NCBI RefSeq assembly: GCF_001509555.1 | Contig: NZ_LMAS01000005.1 | Span: 195,507 to 259,506 of the forward strand | Reading direction: 5' to 3' | Source of the DNA: Bacillus sp. FJAT-29937 | GTDB taxonomy: Bacteria > Bacillota > Bacilli > Bacillales > Cytobacillaceae | DNA: 64,000 bases | Shown here: piece after piece, positions 43,825-52,440 of the stretch | Layout: each line of letters starts with the position of its first letter | Numbering within the stretch: the stretch's first letter is position 1 | Notes under the pieces: generated by a model | What the model saw: the letters and a program-made list of their open reading frames with translations, nothing else | Told to the model about the DNA's origin: nothing | The model's database searches: none | Made by a program: the position numbers and the translations under genes

Positions 43825-46149
43825 TTAACTCTCCAAAGTATCATTTCGCAAAAAGTGGCTAGGTTCCCCAACACTGTATAACTGCAAATAATGCATAGCT
43901 CTTGTGCAGGCCGTATAAAACAATCGGCGCAAACTTTCATCCCCGTATACTTGCGCCGAAGCATCATAAATGATAACAGCATCAAATTCGATGCCTTTGG
44001 CTAAATACGCCGGTATGACAACAACGCCTTGTTCATATTCAATCGAGCCGCTTTTCACGAGCTTGATTTCTTCGATGCTGCTCAGAGCATCATATGCGGC
44101 TGTGCTTTCTTCAGCGGATTTGCATATAATCGCGATCGTATGATACCGCTGCGCCCGCAAATCTGCAACTTTGGAAGCGATGTAGCGGTGCAGTTCAGCA
44201 TGATTGGACACTTGAGTCAGTACAGGCTTCTCACCGTCACGATCAAAAGCAGTAATTCGTTCGCCTCCGGGCACCAGTCTGCGGGTAAATTCAACGATTG
44301 GTTTTGTGGATCTGTAACTTAGGGACAAGTTAATTGCTTCCGTTTCATCTGGTCCATATAAGCCAGTAAGCGTATCGAAATCGACCATTTCACTGGCATG
44401 GGCGAAGATTGCTTGGTTAAAATCACCGAGCACAGTCATCCTTGCCGCAGGAAATAAACGTTTCAAAAACTCAAATTGGAACGGAGAATAGTCTTGCGCT
44501 TCGTCGACAAGTACGTGTTTGATAGAGTTATTCGTCTGAAAGCCTTGAATGAGCTCCTTCAAAAGTAAAAACGGAGTAGCATCTTCGTAAAACAGTTTGC
44601 CTTTATCTAACATATTCACGGTAGATAAGCAAATTTCCTCCCAATCATCAGGTGTTTTGCCCTCAATCCACATATTAATCCGAGCTGGATCAGTGAAAAG
44701 CTGCTTATATATTCCTGTTATATTGATAAATTGAAGCGATCGAATCCATTTGCGAATCCGCTTCAACTTCTTGCGAACAATCATACGCCCAAGTAATTCC
44801 TGCTCTCTATCATAATCATCAAAAGAGTTTTCACTAAACCCGTGCTTTTTTTGTAAGTGTGAATAGGCCTTTTGGTAATCTTCTTTGCTAAGTAACTCAA
44901 TTTCATCCTGTACCCATTGCTTTGTCATTTCGAGCTTTTCCGTTTCATCTATTTGCTCTAATAGCCACTCTGTCAATTTTCCAATTCTGTTATGAAAGCG
45001 AAGAGAGGTGCTGCTGCCATAAAATCTTTCTAAGATTTGTTTGGAGGAGATGAGCGGCTTTCCTCTAAATTTAATCCCTTTGAAGACCATTCCAGATAAC
45101 TCCAGCGACTGTCTGAATGTTTTGATGGTCTCAAAAAAACGGGTAGACGCCTTAAATCGAATACTCGAGGTCCTGATTCGATATGAAGGATCATCCGCCG
45201 CAGTCAACACATATTCTAATTGCTCGTAAGGACCCTCCACTTGAAAATCGTTGCCCAGCCGATGGTCCAAATACTCCTGAAACGTAACCTGCTGCATATT
45301 TTCTTCACCAAGCTCTGGCAACACTCTGGAAACGTAATGGTTAAACATTGCATTTGGCGAAAATAAAATGATTTGATCAGCTTTAAGCCACTCTCGATAC
45401 TTGTAGAGCAAGTATGCGATTCGCTGCAGGGCGGCTGATGTCTTCCCACTGCCAGCGGCCCCTTGAACAATGAGCAGCCGCCCATGGTCGTGTCTGATAA
45501 TTCGATTTTGCTCTTGTTGAATAGTGGCTACGATACTGTGCATATGTTTGTCAGTGCTTTTGCCGAGTACCTGCTGCAAAATCTCGTCTCCAATAGTAAG
45601 GCTAGTATCGAACATCGATTCGATAACACCATTCCGAATGATATATTGCCACTTTTGATCCAGGACGCCGCGGATTACTCCTCCTGGTGTGTCGTATTCA
45701 GCCGGACCTGGCGGGTAATCGTAGTAAACACTTGAAACGGGTGCCCTCCAGTCGTATATTAGAAAGTTCTCACCGCTTGTATCAGTAAGTGTTGTGATGC
45801 CGATATAAATTTTTTCTGCTGTTGAAGTTCCTTCTTCAGTTATGTTGATCCGGCCGAAATAAGGGACACCCTCCATACGGCGAAGGACAGACAGCCGATT
45901 GTAGGCATGTCTGTGGGTACTTTGGTTTACTGCCAAGTCTTGTGCCTGTTGTCTTAAGCCAATAATCGTCTCAAGATAATCGTCAAATGTATCTATATTT
46001 ACTTTGACATCATCCCAAAAGTGCTTCCGAATATTGACTACCTCTTTTCGGCGCCGGCCAGTTTCATCTTCCAGCTTGCCGATTTGGTCCGTGATTGTTT
46101 CGATTACGTTATCTAATCGTTCCTGCTCCTGACGTAGTTCATTGTTCAT
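43825..46149 (-). CDS. helD: RNA polymerase recycling motor HelD
   Basis: A 774-aa UvrD-like ATPase, the usual HelD length. ATG 46149 follows AAAGGAG; a GTG at 46158 is less well placed. The N-terminal coiled-coil arm (1-70) inserts into the RNA polymerase secondary channel. Walker A is GAAGSGKT (230-237), the DExx motif VDEAQDYSPFQ, and the later SYRSTKPIVEF and FDAVIIYDAS motifs complete the helicase set. HelD frees stalled RNA polymerase and can confer rifamycin tolerance in actinobacteria; that role here is not implied. Confidence 0.93.
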   Translation of the reverse strand: MNNELRQEQERLDNVIETITDQIGKLEDETGRRRKEVVNIRKHFWDDVKVNIDTFDDYLETIIGLRQQAQDLAVNQSTHRHAYNRLSVLRRMEGVPYFGRINITEEGTSTAEKIYIGITTLTDTSGENFLIYDWRAPVSSVYYDYPPGPAEYDTPGGVIRGVLDQKWQYIIRNGVIESMFDTSLTIGDEILQQVLGKSTDKHMHSIVATIQQEQNRIIRHDHGRLLIVQGAAGSGKTSAALQRIAYLLYKYREWLKADQIILFSPNAMFNHYVSRVLPELGEENMQQVTFQEYLDHRLGNDFQVEGPYEQLEYVLTAADDPSYRIRTSSIRFKASTRFFETIKTFRQSLELSGMVFKGIKFRGKPLISSKQILERFYGSSTSLRFHNRIGKLTEWLLEQIDETEKLEMTKQWVQDEIELLSKEDYQKAYSHLQKKHGFSENSFDDYDREQELLGRMIVRKKLKRIRKWIRSLQFINITGIYKQLFTDPARINMWIEGKTPDDWEEICLSTVNMLDKGKLFYEDATPFLLLKELIQGFQTNNSIKHVLVDEAQDYSPFQFEFLKRLFPAARMTVLGDFNQAIFAHASEMVDFDTLTGLYGPDETEAINLSLSYRSTKPIVEFTRRLVPGGERITAFDRDGEKPVLTQVSNHAELHRYIASKVADLRAQRYHTIAIICKSAEESTAAYDALSSIEEIKLVKSGSIEYEQGVVVIPAYLAKGIEFDAVIIYDASAQVYGDESLRRLFYTACTRAMHYLQLYSVGEPSHFLRNDTLES

Positions 46150-46182
46150 TCCAAGCACTCCTTTAGAAAAATGGAATTAGAG

Positions 46183-46211
46183 TTGACAAACAGGGGAGTA
46201 TGTTGTAAAAT
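46183..46211 (+). promoter_or_regulatory. Strong SigA-type promoter with no gene attached
   Basis: TTGACA (46183-46188, perfect -35), 17 bases, TAAAAT (46206-46211). It is oriented away from helD and toward the M28 peptidase gene, whose start is 370 bases away. A short hairpin/T-run lies at 46224-46249, within 10 bases of the predicted start. Confidence 0.55.
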
Positions 46212-46223
46212 TATAATTGGGAT

Positions 46224-46249
46224 AGTGTGATTGCGCACTTTCCTTTTTT
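46224..46249 (+). terminator. Short terminator-like hairpin right after the orphan promoter
   Basis: AGTGTG pairs with CGCACT (one T-G) around a 4-nt loop, followed by TTCCTTTTTT. Confidence 0.5.
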
Positions 46250-46262
46250 GCGTTTCTAAACT

Positions 46263-46291
46263 AATTTATCACAGTTTTTCAATTTTATCAA
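46263..46291 (-). promoter_or_regulatory. Possible promoter of helD
   Basis: On the minus strand TTGATA (46291-46286), 17 bases, TAAATT (46268-46263). It is about 110 bases upstream of the helD start codon. Confidence 0.4.
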
Positions 46292-46380
46292 TGTCTATTG
46301 AACAATTGTTATGATGGTTCTTCAAATTTATAATCAAGATTTATGACTTTAATAATCTATTAAAAAATGAATACGTGTAA

Positions 46381-46422
46381 AAAATAACCAGTTGAGCAAA
46401 TAGCTTAGCTGGTTATTTTTTT
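46381..46422. terminator. Terminator hairpin in helD/M28 intergenic region
   Basis: AAATAACCAG and CTGGTTATTT form a 10-bp stem around 17 nt, with A run before and T run after. No gene precedes it on the plus strand. It may end the orphan transcript from 46218 or attenuate the M28 gene, or terminate minus-strand read-through. Confidence 0.6.
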
Positions 46423-46579
46423 GAAAGCCTTAAATAAAGGTATTAAGGAGCAATTCTTTCTTCCTAAAAGACGAAAATAATTATCGGAATATTGGGAATT
46501 AGTCCTCTTATTTCCAAGTGAACTTCCAACTATACTAAATTTACTAGTATTAATCAATATAAATAGGAGGTTTGAAAAA

Positions 46580-47962
46580 ATGAGAAATAGTAAAATGCCA
46601 AAAGTTTTAGCATCGGTTTTAGCTGCTTCACTTGCTTTCGGTTCTGTTGGGTATGCTGCACCAGCTGGAGGAGAAAACGGAAAATCCACGTATTCTCAAG
46701 ATCAAAAAATTGTGGCAAGAGTGGATGCGGAGCGTGCTATTGAACACATCAAATACTTATCAAAAGAAATTGGTACAAGACCAGGAGGACTGGAAGCTGA
46801 GAAAAAATCAGCTGACTACATCGCAAAAACGTTAAAAAGCTATGGATATGATGTAGAATATCAATATTTTCCAGTTGCGGACCAATACATAGCCAATGTC
46901 GGATTTTCTGATGGTACGTCATGGGAAATGGCTGCGGCACCAAATGGAGCTCTTAGTGATACAGCTGTCAAAGCTGAAGTTGTATATGTTGAAGGCGGAA
47001 CAAGTGCCAATGATTTTTCCGATGTTAGGGGGAAAGTCGTATTGATGGCAAGAGCAACTTCTACTGCTGATTACCGTGCACAAGTAGACAATGCGGTTAA
47101 AGCTGGCGCTGCTGGTGTTATTCTTCAGAGTTTAGTAGGAAGCCGAGGAAATTACGGTCAGACGTTTAACCCAAGTTTGACAACTAAATATAATGTGCCA
47201 GTATTTGGGGCTGCATTTATCCAAGGGGAATGGCTGAAGGAACAAATCGCAAAAGAGCCAGTTGAGATTAGTTTAACGGCTACACATTATACAAATCTCC
47301 AATCAGTAAATGTTATTGCGACAAAAGAAGCGAAGTCAAAGGATAAGGATGTGAAAGAGGTCATTCTCGGTGCGCATCATGACAGCGTTGTTGGAGCGCC
47401 AGGTGCAAATGACAATGCGTCAGGCGTTGGCTTGATGCTTGAACTTGCTCGCGTTTATAAAGGGTATAATACGGATAAAACATTGAAATTTATTGCCTTT
47501 GGTTCAGAGGAAAGAGGCTTGCTAGGTTCAAGATATTATGTAAATCAATTAACACAGGAGCAAAGGGACCAAATTGAAGCTGTTTTTGTCCCTGATATGG
47601 TGGCAACCAATTATGATAAAGCAAGTAATCTTTATGCCATGACTCCTGATGGAAGCACGAATATCGTTACAGATTCTACCGGTCAAGCAGGTGCTAGATT
47701 AGGAAATTCAGATATTCTCCCAGGTACGTTCGGATCTAGTGACCATGTGCCGTTCCACCAAGCTGGTATTCCTGCAGCCCTGTTCATCTGGATGGGCATT
47801 GATAGCTGGGATCCGCTAGTCTACCATATCGAAAAGGTATACCACACACCTCAAGATACGATTGAGGATAATATCTCTGCAGAGAGAATGCAGTCTGCCT
47901 TAGACATTATTGGATCAGGACTTTTCGATGTTGTGAGGAAGAAAACGCCTGGAAATAATTAA
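46580..47962 (+). CDS. Secreted M28 family metallo-aminopeptidase
   Basis: A 460-aa zinc peptidase resembling Bacillus YwaD. A signal peptide (about 1-27, ending VGYAAPA) directs export. A PA domain (about 115-215) is inserted before the catalytic M28 domain. Zinc ligands are visible: His and Asp in GAHHDSV and GANDNASGVG, Glu-Glu in FGSEERGLLG, Asp in VPDMVATNY, and His in SSDHVPFHQAGIPA. It removes N-terminal residues from extracellular peptides. ATG 46580 follows ATAGGAGG. A terminator follows. Confidence 0.92.
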   Translation: MRNSKMPKVLASVLAASLAFGSVGYAAPAGGENGKSTYSQDQKIVARVDAERAIEHIKYLSKEIGTRPGGLEAEKKSADYIAKTLKSYGYDVEYQYFPVADQYIANVGFSDGTSWEMAAAPNGALSDTAVKAEVVYVEGGTSANDFSDVRGKVVLMARATSTADYRAQVDNAVKAGAAGVILQSLVGSRGNYGQTFNPSLTTKYNVPVFGAAFIQGEWLKEQIAKEPVEISLTATHYTNLQSVNVIATKEAKSKDKDVKEVILGAHHDSVVGAPGANDNASGVGLMLELARVYKGYNTDKTLKFIAFGSEERGLLGSRYYVNQLTQEQRDQIEAVFVPDMVATNYDKASNLYAMTPDGSTNIVTDSTGQAGARLGNSDILPGTFGSSDHVPFHQAGIPAALFIWMGIDSWDPLVYHIEKVYHTPQDTIEDNISAERMQSALDIIGSGLFDVVRKKTPGNN

Positions 47963-47970
47963 TAGAAATA

Positions 47971-48002
47971 AGAGAGAAGTGTGTTCAGCACTTCTCTCTT
48001 TT
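47971..48002 (+). terminator. Terminator after M28 gene
   Basis: AGAGAGAAGTG pairs with CACTTCTCTCT over 11 bp around 7 nt, then TTTTC. Confidence 0.8.
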
Positions 48003-48082
48003 CATTGGGCTCTCCAAAAATAGGAGAAAACCAATCCTATTTTCTTCGGGTCCATTCCGATGGCAATAGCCTTTCTATCATT

Positions 48083-48793
48083 CTACTGATTTGAATGCTT
48101 TTCTGAAGGGATATTACTTTGGAGCTCATTAATAAATTTATAAGTTAATGGAGCTTTTTCTTTTAACTCAGCCTTCGTTTCTGGACCAGCATAAAAATAA
48201 GCAAAGGATTCAGCGAAATATTCTTCCTTGTATTCAAAATAGGCAGTATCAAGAAAATCTTTTTTCTCTAAAGCATGAATATTAGTAAACTCATCGGAGT
48301 AGCTAATATTATCAAATACATAACGATCAATAGCATGAGCTACTTCATGAAGCTCGAGGTTTTCAGAACTATGCATTTTTTTATAGCTATAGCCAATTCG
48401 TGCAACAACCGTCTGCCCTCCCGCTCCCGGAACATCATCCCAAGTATATGGAGTATGTTCCCACCCTCTAGGTACGGCTCCCTTTAAATGTTCGTATTCA
48501 GGCAATTCAGTAAGAGGGAAATTAATTAATTTAACGTGAACTCCTTGCCTATGCATTACATTCAAAATATTTGTGGGAATGCTCCAAAGTCGGTCAACCA
48601 TCTTTAAGGTTTCTTCCTGATCAAAATCACCCTTTGTTTCAACCGTCACCACCCTCTCAAGAACATTGTTCATTTTAATTGATTGAGTAGTTCCGGATTC
48701 ACCTAATGCAGAAGTAGAAAAAGTGAATGTTAAAGTGGTTGCTAATAAAACAATAGAAAAGGCCCTTTTCCCGTTCAAAAAAATATTCTTCAT
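48083..48793 (-). CDS. Anthrax lethal factor-like (ATLF/M34) secreted metalloendopeptidase
   Basis: A 236-aa protein with a signal peptide (about 1-30). The zinc motif HEVAHAID (about residues 145-152) is followed by EYFAESFAYFYAGPETK, the third-ligand Glu segment and downstream helix of the lethal-factor catalytic domain family. Small members of this family include Pro-Pro endopeptidases that cut surface proteins at Pro-Pro bonds. Whether this one is a PPEP is not known. ATG 48793 follows TAGGAGGAG. It faces the M28 gene and is monocistronic. Confidence 0.85.
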   Translation of the reverse strand: MKNIFLNGKRAFSIVLLATTLTFTFSTSALGESGTTQSIKMNNVLERVVTVETKGDFDQEETLKMVDRLWSIPTNILNVMHRQGVHVKLINFPLTELPEYEHLKGAVPRGWEHTPYTWDDVPGAGGQTVVARIGYSYKKMHSSENLELHEVAHAIDRYVFDNISYSDEFTNIHALEKKDFLDTAYFEYKEEYFAESFAYFYAGPETKAELKEKAPLTYKFINELQSNIPSEKHSNQ

Positions 48794-49123
48794 ATTACTC
48801 CTCCTAAAATTAGTAGTTATAAGTTAGATATTCTGCGAATTCAATAGTTTCCCTTTTTTATTGTTAATTTCAGGAAGAAGAGCCTAAGAAATTGTTCTTT
48901 TTTGTAAAATGGCAGGAGGACAGTCCCGAAAATGCGGATCTACGATGGATTTTATTGTTTGCTTCTTTTGTTTCGATAAATAATCCACCACTGTCTTGAG
49001 ATCAGCAAATAAGTTCAAATGTTCACAAAATGTTCAAATAGTTAAGTTTTAAATCATGTAAATAGGTGTAACATATAAGTATAGAATATTCAGACTAAAT
49101 ATAAAATAAAGGGTGCATTGATC
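48794..49123. other. Intergenic region between the ATLF gene and fbpB-like gene
   Basis: About 330 bases. Contains three GTTCA copies at 49013, 49021 and 49032, an irregular direct repeat, upstream of the small gene. No Fur-box-like dyad was seen. Nothing else was recognised. Confidence 0.4.
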
Positions 49124-49246
49124 ATGCGAAAAACAATGAAAGAGCTTATTGAAGAAAACAAACAAGAATTATTAAATGACAAAAAGGCTATAGAGAAAAT
49201 TGAGAAACGAATTGAAGCAAGACATGAATTAAAAAGGCTGGCATAG
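49124..49246 (+). CDS. FbpB family small basic protein
   Basis: A 40-aa protein, MRKTMKELIEENKQELLNDK followed by KAIEKIEKRIEARHELKRLA. It matches the FbpB pattern of a basic start, ELxxxNKQELL and IExRIE. ATG 49124 follows AAAGGGTG. In B. subtilis, FbpB acts with the small RNA FsrA in iron sparing and is Fur-regulated; no Fur box is visible upstream here. A very strong terminator lies 140 bases downstream. Confidence 0.8.
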   Translation: MRKTMKELIEENKQELLNDKKAIEKIEKRIEARHELKRLA

Positions 49247-49382
49247 GTCAATAAAGCCATTAATGTTACTTATAGAAAAAATATGAACATCTGCTTGATC
49301 GTCTTCTTCTAGCTGAAGGATACTAGTAACGCTGACGAACTTAATCATTCCTTAAGCAAACAGATTGCTTATAATTTAGGTT

Positions 49383-49437
49383 AAAGCGGTCAGAATTCTC
49401 CATATTTCAATAGGGAGAATTCTGACCGCTTTCTTTT
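49383..49437 (+). terminator. Very strong terminator, 19-bp stem
   Basis: The arm at 49383-49401 (AAAGCGGTCAGAATTCTCC) pairs perfectly with 49414-49432 around 12 nt, followed by CTTTT. It ends just before the IS element. Confidence 0.85.
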
Positions 49438-49484
49438 GTAGAATCTACGGACTATATGTTTAATGATAGACCTTAAATTTATTT

Positions 49485-49936
49485 ATGGTACATGGCGTTT
49501 ATTATATACTATATGTATGGAAAAATAGATCATATTTAAGACATGCTAGAACGTGCGTCTATAACGGCAATTCCCACATTAGTATAGTCAGTAAATATCG
49601 AAGGAAAGTGTTAACAAAAGAAAATGAGAAGTACTTAAAAGACCTTTTCCGAGAAATTGCAAAGGAAAAGGAATTTGAAGTAGTCATGATAGAAGTGGGT
49701 GAAAAAGATCATATTCATGTATTTGCATCGGCCCATCTAAAAGTCGCCTCTTCTTATATTGTTAAAATGCTGAAAGGCATTTCGGTCAGAAAGCTTTTTT
49801 GAGGTTCCCTGAAATCAAACAAAAACTATGGAAAGGACGATAATGGAACAGCAGTTTCTATATTGAAACCGTTGATTCAATCTCAGAAGAAATAATTAAG
49901 AAGTATATCCAAAAACCAGAAGAAAGGAGACAGAAC
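49485..49936 (+). pseudogene. tnpA: IS200-like transposase TnpA, inactivated
   Basis: The HUH motif survives in DHIHVF and the region YRRKVLTK to LKGISVRKLF aligns with the family. Three lesions are visible: the start, where ATGGAAAAATAG suggests a missing base in an A-run; a one-base loss in the T-run at 49795-49800 that ends the frame early; and an in-frame TAA at 49841-49843 in the stretch KGR*WNSSFY. After the shift the C-terminal part (with the catalytic Tyr context SFYIETV) is otherwise readable, so the mutations are recent. Confidence 0.85.
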
Positions 49937-51034
49937 ATGACGAAACGCACTTATAAATTCAAACTAGTACCAACAGCCGAGCAACAAAAGAAAATAATTG
50001 AAACACTATCGTTGTGTCGTTGGCTTTATAATACTTGTTTGGAACAGCGTATTTACGAGTATAAGACACACAAAAAGTCGATTTCGTTCTACGCGCAGAA
50101 GAAAGAATTACCTATTTTAAAGAAGGAGTTGCCGATTTTTAAAACCGTTCATTCACAAGTACTACAGGATGTATTGGAGCGCTTAGATAAAGCTTATCAA
50201 GCATTCTTCAAGCGATTAAGTAAAGGTGAAAAAGCAGGATTTCCTCGCTTTCAAGGAAAGAATCGCTTCCATTCGTTCACTTACAGCCAAAGCGGATTCA
50301 AACTGAATGGGAAATTTCTTTCGCTATCCAAAATTGGTGATTTACGTATCAAATGCCATCGGCAAATACAAGGGAAAATCAAAACGTGTACAATTGTTCA
50401 TAAAAACAGTCGATTCTATGTTTGTTTTGCTTGCGAAATGACAGAAGCGGTCAGTGAACTGAAAACGAATCAATCGGTTGGTGTTGATCTTGGTGTCACT
50501 CATTTAGCTATTACGTCAGACGGACAGTTTTTCGATAACCCAAAACATTTACAAAAAGCAGAAAGGCGTTTAAAACAGCTCCAACGTGCGGTATCTAAGA
50601 AGAAAAAGGGCTCAAACAGACGACAAAAAGCAGTCCGTTTACTTGCCAAATGGCATGAACATATCGCCAACAAAAGACGAGATACTGCCCATAAGGTATC
50701 CCGTCAATTAGTGAGCAACTATGACTTAATAGTGTTTGAAGATTTAAACATTCAGGATATGGTCAAAAATCGTCATTTATCAAAAAGCATTACTGATAGT
50801 GCATGGCGGAAATTGATACAGTTTACTCAATACAAAGCTGAAAACGCTGGTAAAGAAGTGGTTTGTGTCAATCCGTACAATACAAGTCAAATTTGTTCGA
50901 GTTGCAGGCATATCGTAAAGAAAACATTGGCCGAAAGACTGCATAAGTGTTTATGTGGTTACGAAATTCATCGTGATGTGAATGCAGCAAAGAATATTTT
51001 ACAACTTGGTTTACAACAGAAACAAACAACCTAA
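49937..51034 (+). CDS. tnpB: RNA-guided endonuclease TnpB
   Basis: A 365-aa protein, full length for the family, apparently intact. The RuvC triad is Asp184 (VGVDLG), Glu268 (FEDLN) and Asp347 (HRDVNA). The zinc-ribbon cysteines are at 320, 323, 338 and 340. N-terminal TYKFKLVPT matches the OrfB_IS605 start, and RLSKGEKAGFPRF is typical of the WED/REC region. TnpB is the ancestor-like relative of Cas12 and cuts targets next to a transposon-associated motif using an omegaRNA from the element's 3' end. ATG 49937 follows AAAGGAG. Confidence 0.93.
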   Translation: MTKRTYKFKLVPTAEQQKKIIETLSLCRWLYNTCLEQRIYEYKTHKKSISFYAQKKELPILKKELPIFKTVHSQVLQDVLERLDKAYQAFFKRLSKGEKAGFPRFQGKNRFHSFTYSQSGFKLNGKFLSLSKIGDLRIKCHRQIQGKIKTCTIVHKNSRFYVCFACEMTEAVSELKTNQSVGVDLGVTHLAITSDGQFFDNPKHLQKAERRLKQLQRAVSKKKKGSNRRQKAVRLLAKWHEHIANKRRDTAHKVSRQLVSNYDLIVFEDLNIQDMVKNRHLSKSITDSAWRKLIQFTQYKAENAGKEVVCVNPYNTSQICSSCRHIVKKTLAERLHKCLCGYEIHRDVNAAKNILQLGLQQKQTT

Positions 51035-51160
51035 CCAAAACAACAGGTGTGGAACATGCCTTCGGGGAGAGCGCAAGGATGCTTGGCTCAATGAAACGAG
51101 AAACATCGAAAGATGTATCTGCTTATCAGATGCTCGTCATTTGAATGACGAGAGGTTCAC
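51020..51160 (+). ncRNA. Predicted omegaRNA scaffold region of TnpB
   Basis: The region from the end of tnpB to the right-end hairpin is where IS605 omegaRNAs lie. It contains GAAACATCGAAAGATGTATC and the hairpin CTCGTCAT/ATGACGAG. The guide would be the host sequence just beyond the right end, starting near 51161. The 5' end of the RNA is not determined. Confidence 0.5.
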
Positions 51161-51196
51161 GAATACACTAATCAGCTTAGGAGTTGGACTTTTAAT

Positions 51197-52366
51197 ATGA
51201 ATAAGAAGGATATAGCAAACATACGTAAACAATTCAAGCTTGATAATGATTTATTGAAAATCGCAGATATCTTCAATGTTTATATAAGGAAGGAAAGCAG
51301 TGAAATTTATCATGAAGAAAGTCATCCATTTCCGATGTTAGACCAGGAACAGCAAGAGTTATTCATGACTAACTTTAAGAAAGTACTTACAGGTCAAATG
51401 GATGTGAAGTTATTTGAGGTAAAGTTCAAACGAGAAGCAGAAAATCATAGCCAATTCATTCTCCATGATGGGCTGCAGTCTGATGATGTAGAAGATTGGA
51501 AGGAACAAATGCTTCTATTGGTTGAGAAAATGTTTAAAGATGTTCAATATGAACAGGACATGGTTGTGACTTTTATTCGGGGGCAATATTTTAAGCCAAC
51601 GAAAAGGAGTAATGAAGAAGCAGAAGTTAGCGGTAGGGATGAGGTGTATAATCATCCTTTTATCCTGTGCAGCATTAATCAAACGATACAGCCAAAAAGA
51701 TCTTTGTTGTTTGATTATATTGAAAAGGAATTTAAGTCTAGTGTTGTCGTTGATTCCATCATTAATCTTACATCTCCTGTTGCAGGTTTTTTATATCCTA
51801 GCTTTACTGAGAATTCATCAGATGTAAACCGCGTTCTCTACTCATCCGGGAAACCAAATCAGCCCGATTATCATTTTATCGAAGAAGTATTGAATGGCGA
51901 AGAGATTATGACTGCTCAAGATGATAAAGCCGTATTCGAGGAAATCGTCAAAGAAGTCGTTGGAGAACAGGTTGATGCAACAACCCTTTCCAATGTATAT
52001 GAAGAAATCAATCGAATCATGGTTGAAGAAGAAGAGGAAGACACTCCTAAATTGGATTACAAGGATGTAGAACGTGTATTAAAGGTAAGTGGTGTAGAGG
52101 ATGTTAATACTGAAAAGGTTGAAATGGCGTTCCAGAAAATCATTGATGATCAAACATACGAACTGAAAGCAAGCAGTGTTGTACCGAATTATAATACGAA
52201 ATCTATTAAAATTAACACGAAGGTAGCAAATATCTCTATTAGTCCACAGGATTTAAAATATGTTAGACAGGTTAATTTTAACGGCAAGCGCTGTTTACTG
52301 ATAGAAGTGGACGAAGATACGATGGTTGAAGGATTTACGCTAATTCCCGAAACATTTTTGGGATAG
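51197..52366 (+). CDS. DUF4317 family protein
   Basis: A 389-aa cytosolic protein with a conserved DUF4317 start (DIANIRKQFKLDNDLLKI) and acidic central region with EEEEEDTPKLD. Function unknown. ATG 51197 follows TAGGAGTTGG. The IS element ends 37 bases upstream, so the original promoter may have been separated from the gene; a promoter within the IS right end could now serve it. A bidirectional terminator follows. Confidence 0.85.
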   Translation: MNKKDIANIRKQFKLDNDLLKIADIFNVYIRKESSEIYHEESHPFPMLDQEQQELFMTNFKKVLTGQMDVKLFEVKFKREAENHSQFILHDGLQSDDVEDWKEQMLLLVEKMFKDVQYEQDMVVTFIRGQYFKPTKRSNEEAEVSGRDEVYNHPFILCSINQTIQPKRSLLFDYIEKEFKSSVVVDSIINLTSPVAGFLYPSFTENSSDVNRVLYSSGKPNQPDYHFIEEVLNGEEIMTAQDDKAVFEEIVKEVVGEQVDATTLSNVYEEINRIMVEEEEEDTPKLDYKDVERVLKVSGVEDVNTEKVEMAFQKIIDDQTYELKASSVVPNYNTKSIKINTKVANISISPQDLKYVRQVNFNGKRCLLIEVDEDTMVEGFTLIPETFLG

Positions 52367-52405
52367 AACTAGAAAGTGAGTAAATCAAGCTCACAATAAT
52401 TATAA

Positions 52406-52439
52406 GAAACAGGAGAGCCCAATGAGACTCTCCTGTTTC
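52406..52439. terminator. Bidirectional terminator between DUF4317 and ABC permease gene
   Basis: GAAACAGGAGAG and CTCTCCTGTTTC form a perfect 12-bp stem around 10 nt between converging genes. Confidence 0.8.
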
Positions 52440-52440
52440 C

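Larger units (their letters stand above)
49478..51160 (+). mobile_element. IS200/IS605 family element with dead tnpA and intact tnpB
   Basis: The element runs from a TTTAT at about 49478-49486 to the right-end hairpin CTCGTCAT-TTGA-ATGACGAG (51133-51152) and GGTTCAC. Such elements move as single strands and have subterminal hairpins rather than inverted repeats; no target duplication is expected. A partial left-end hairpin (TACAT..ATGTA) is present near 49487-49516. It is placed between fbpB-like gene and the DUF4317 gene, whose start is 37 bases after its right end. Exact ends are approximate. Confidence 0.8.
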
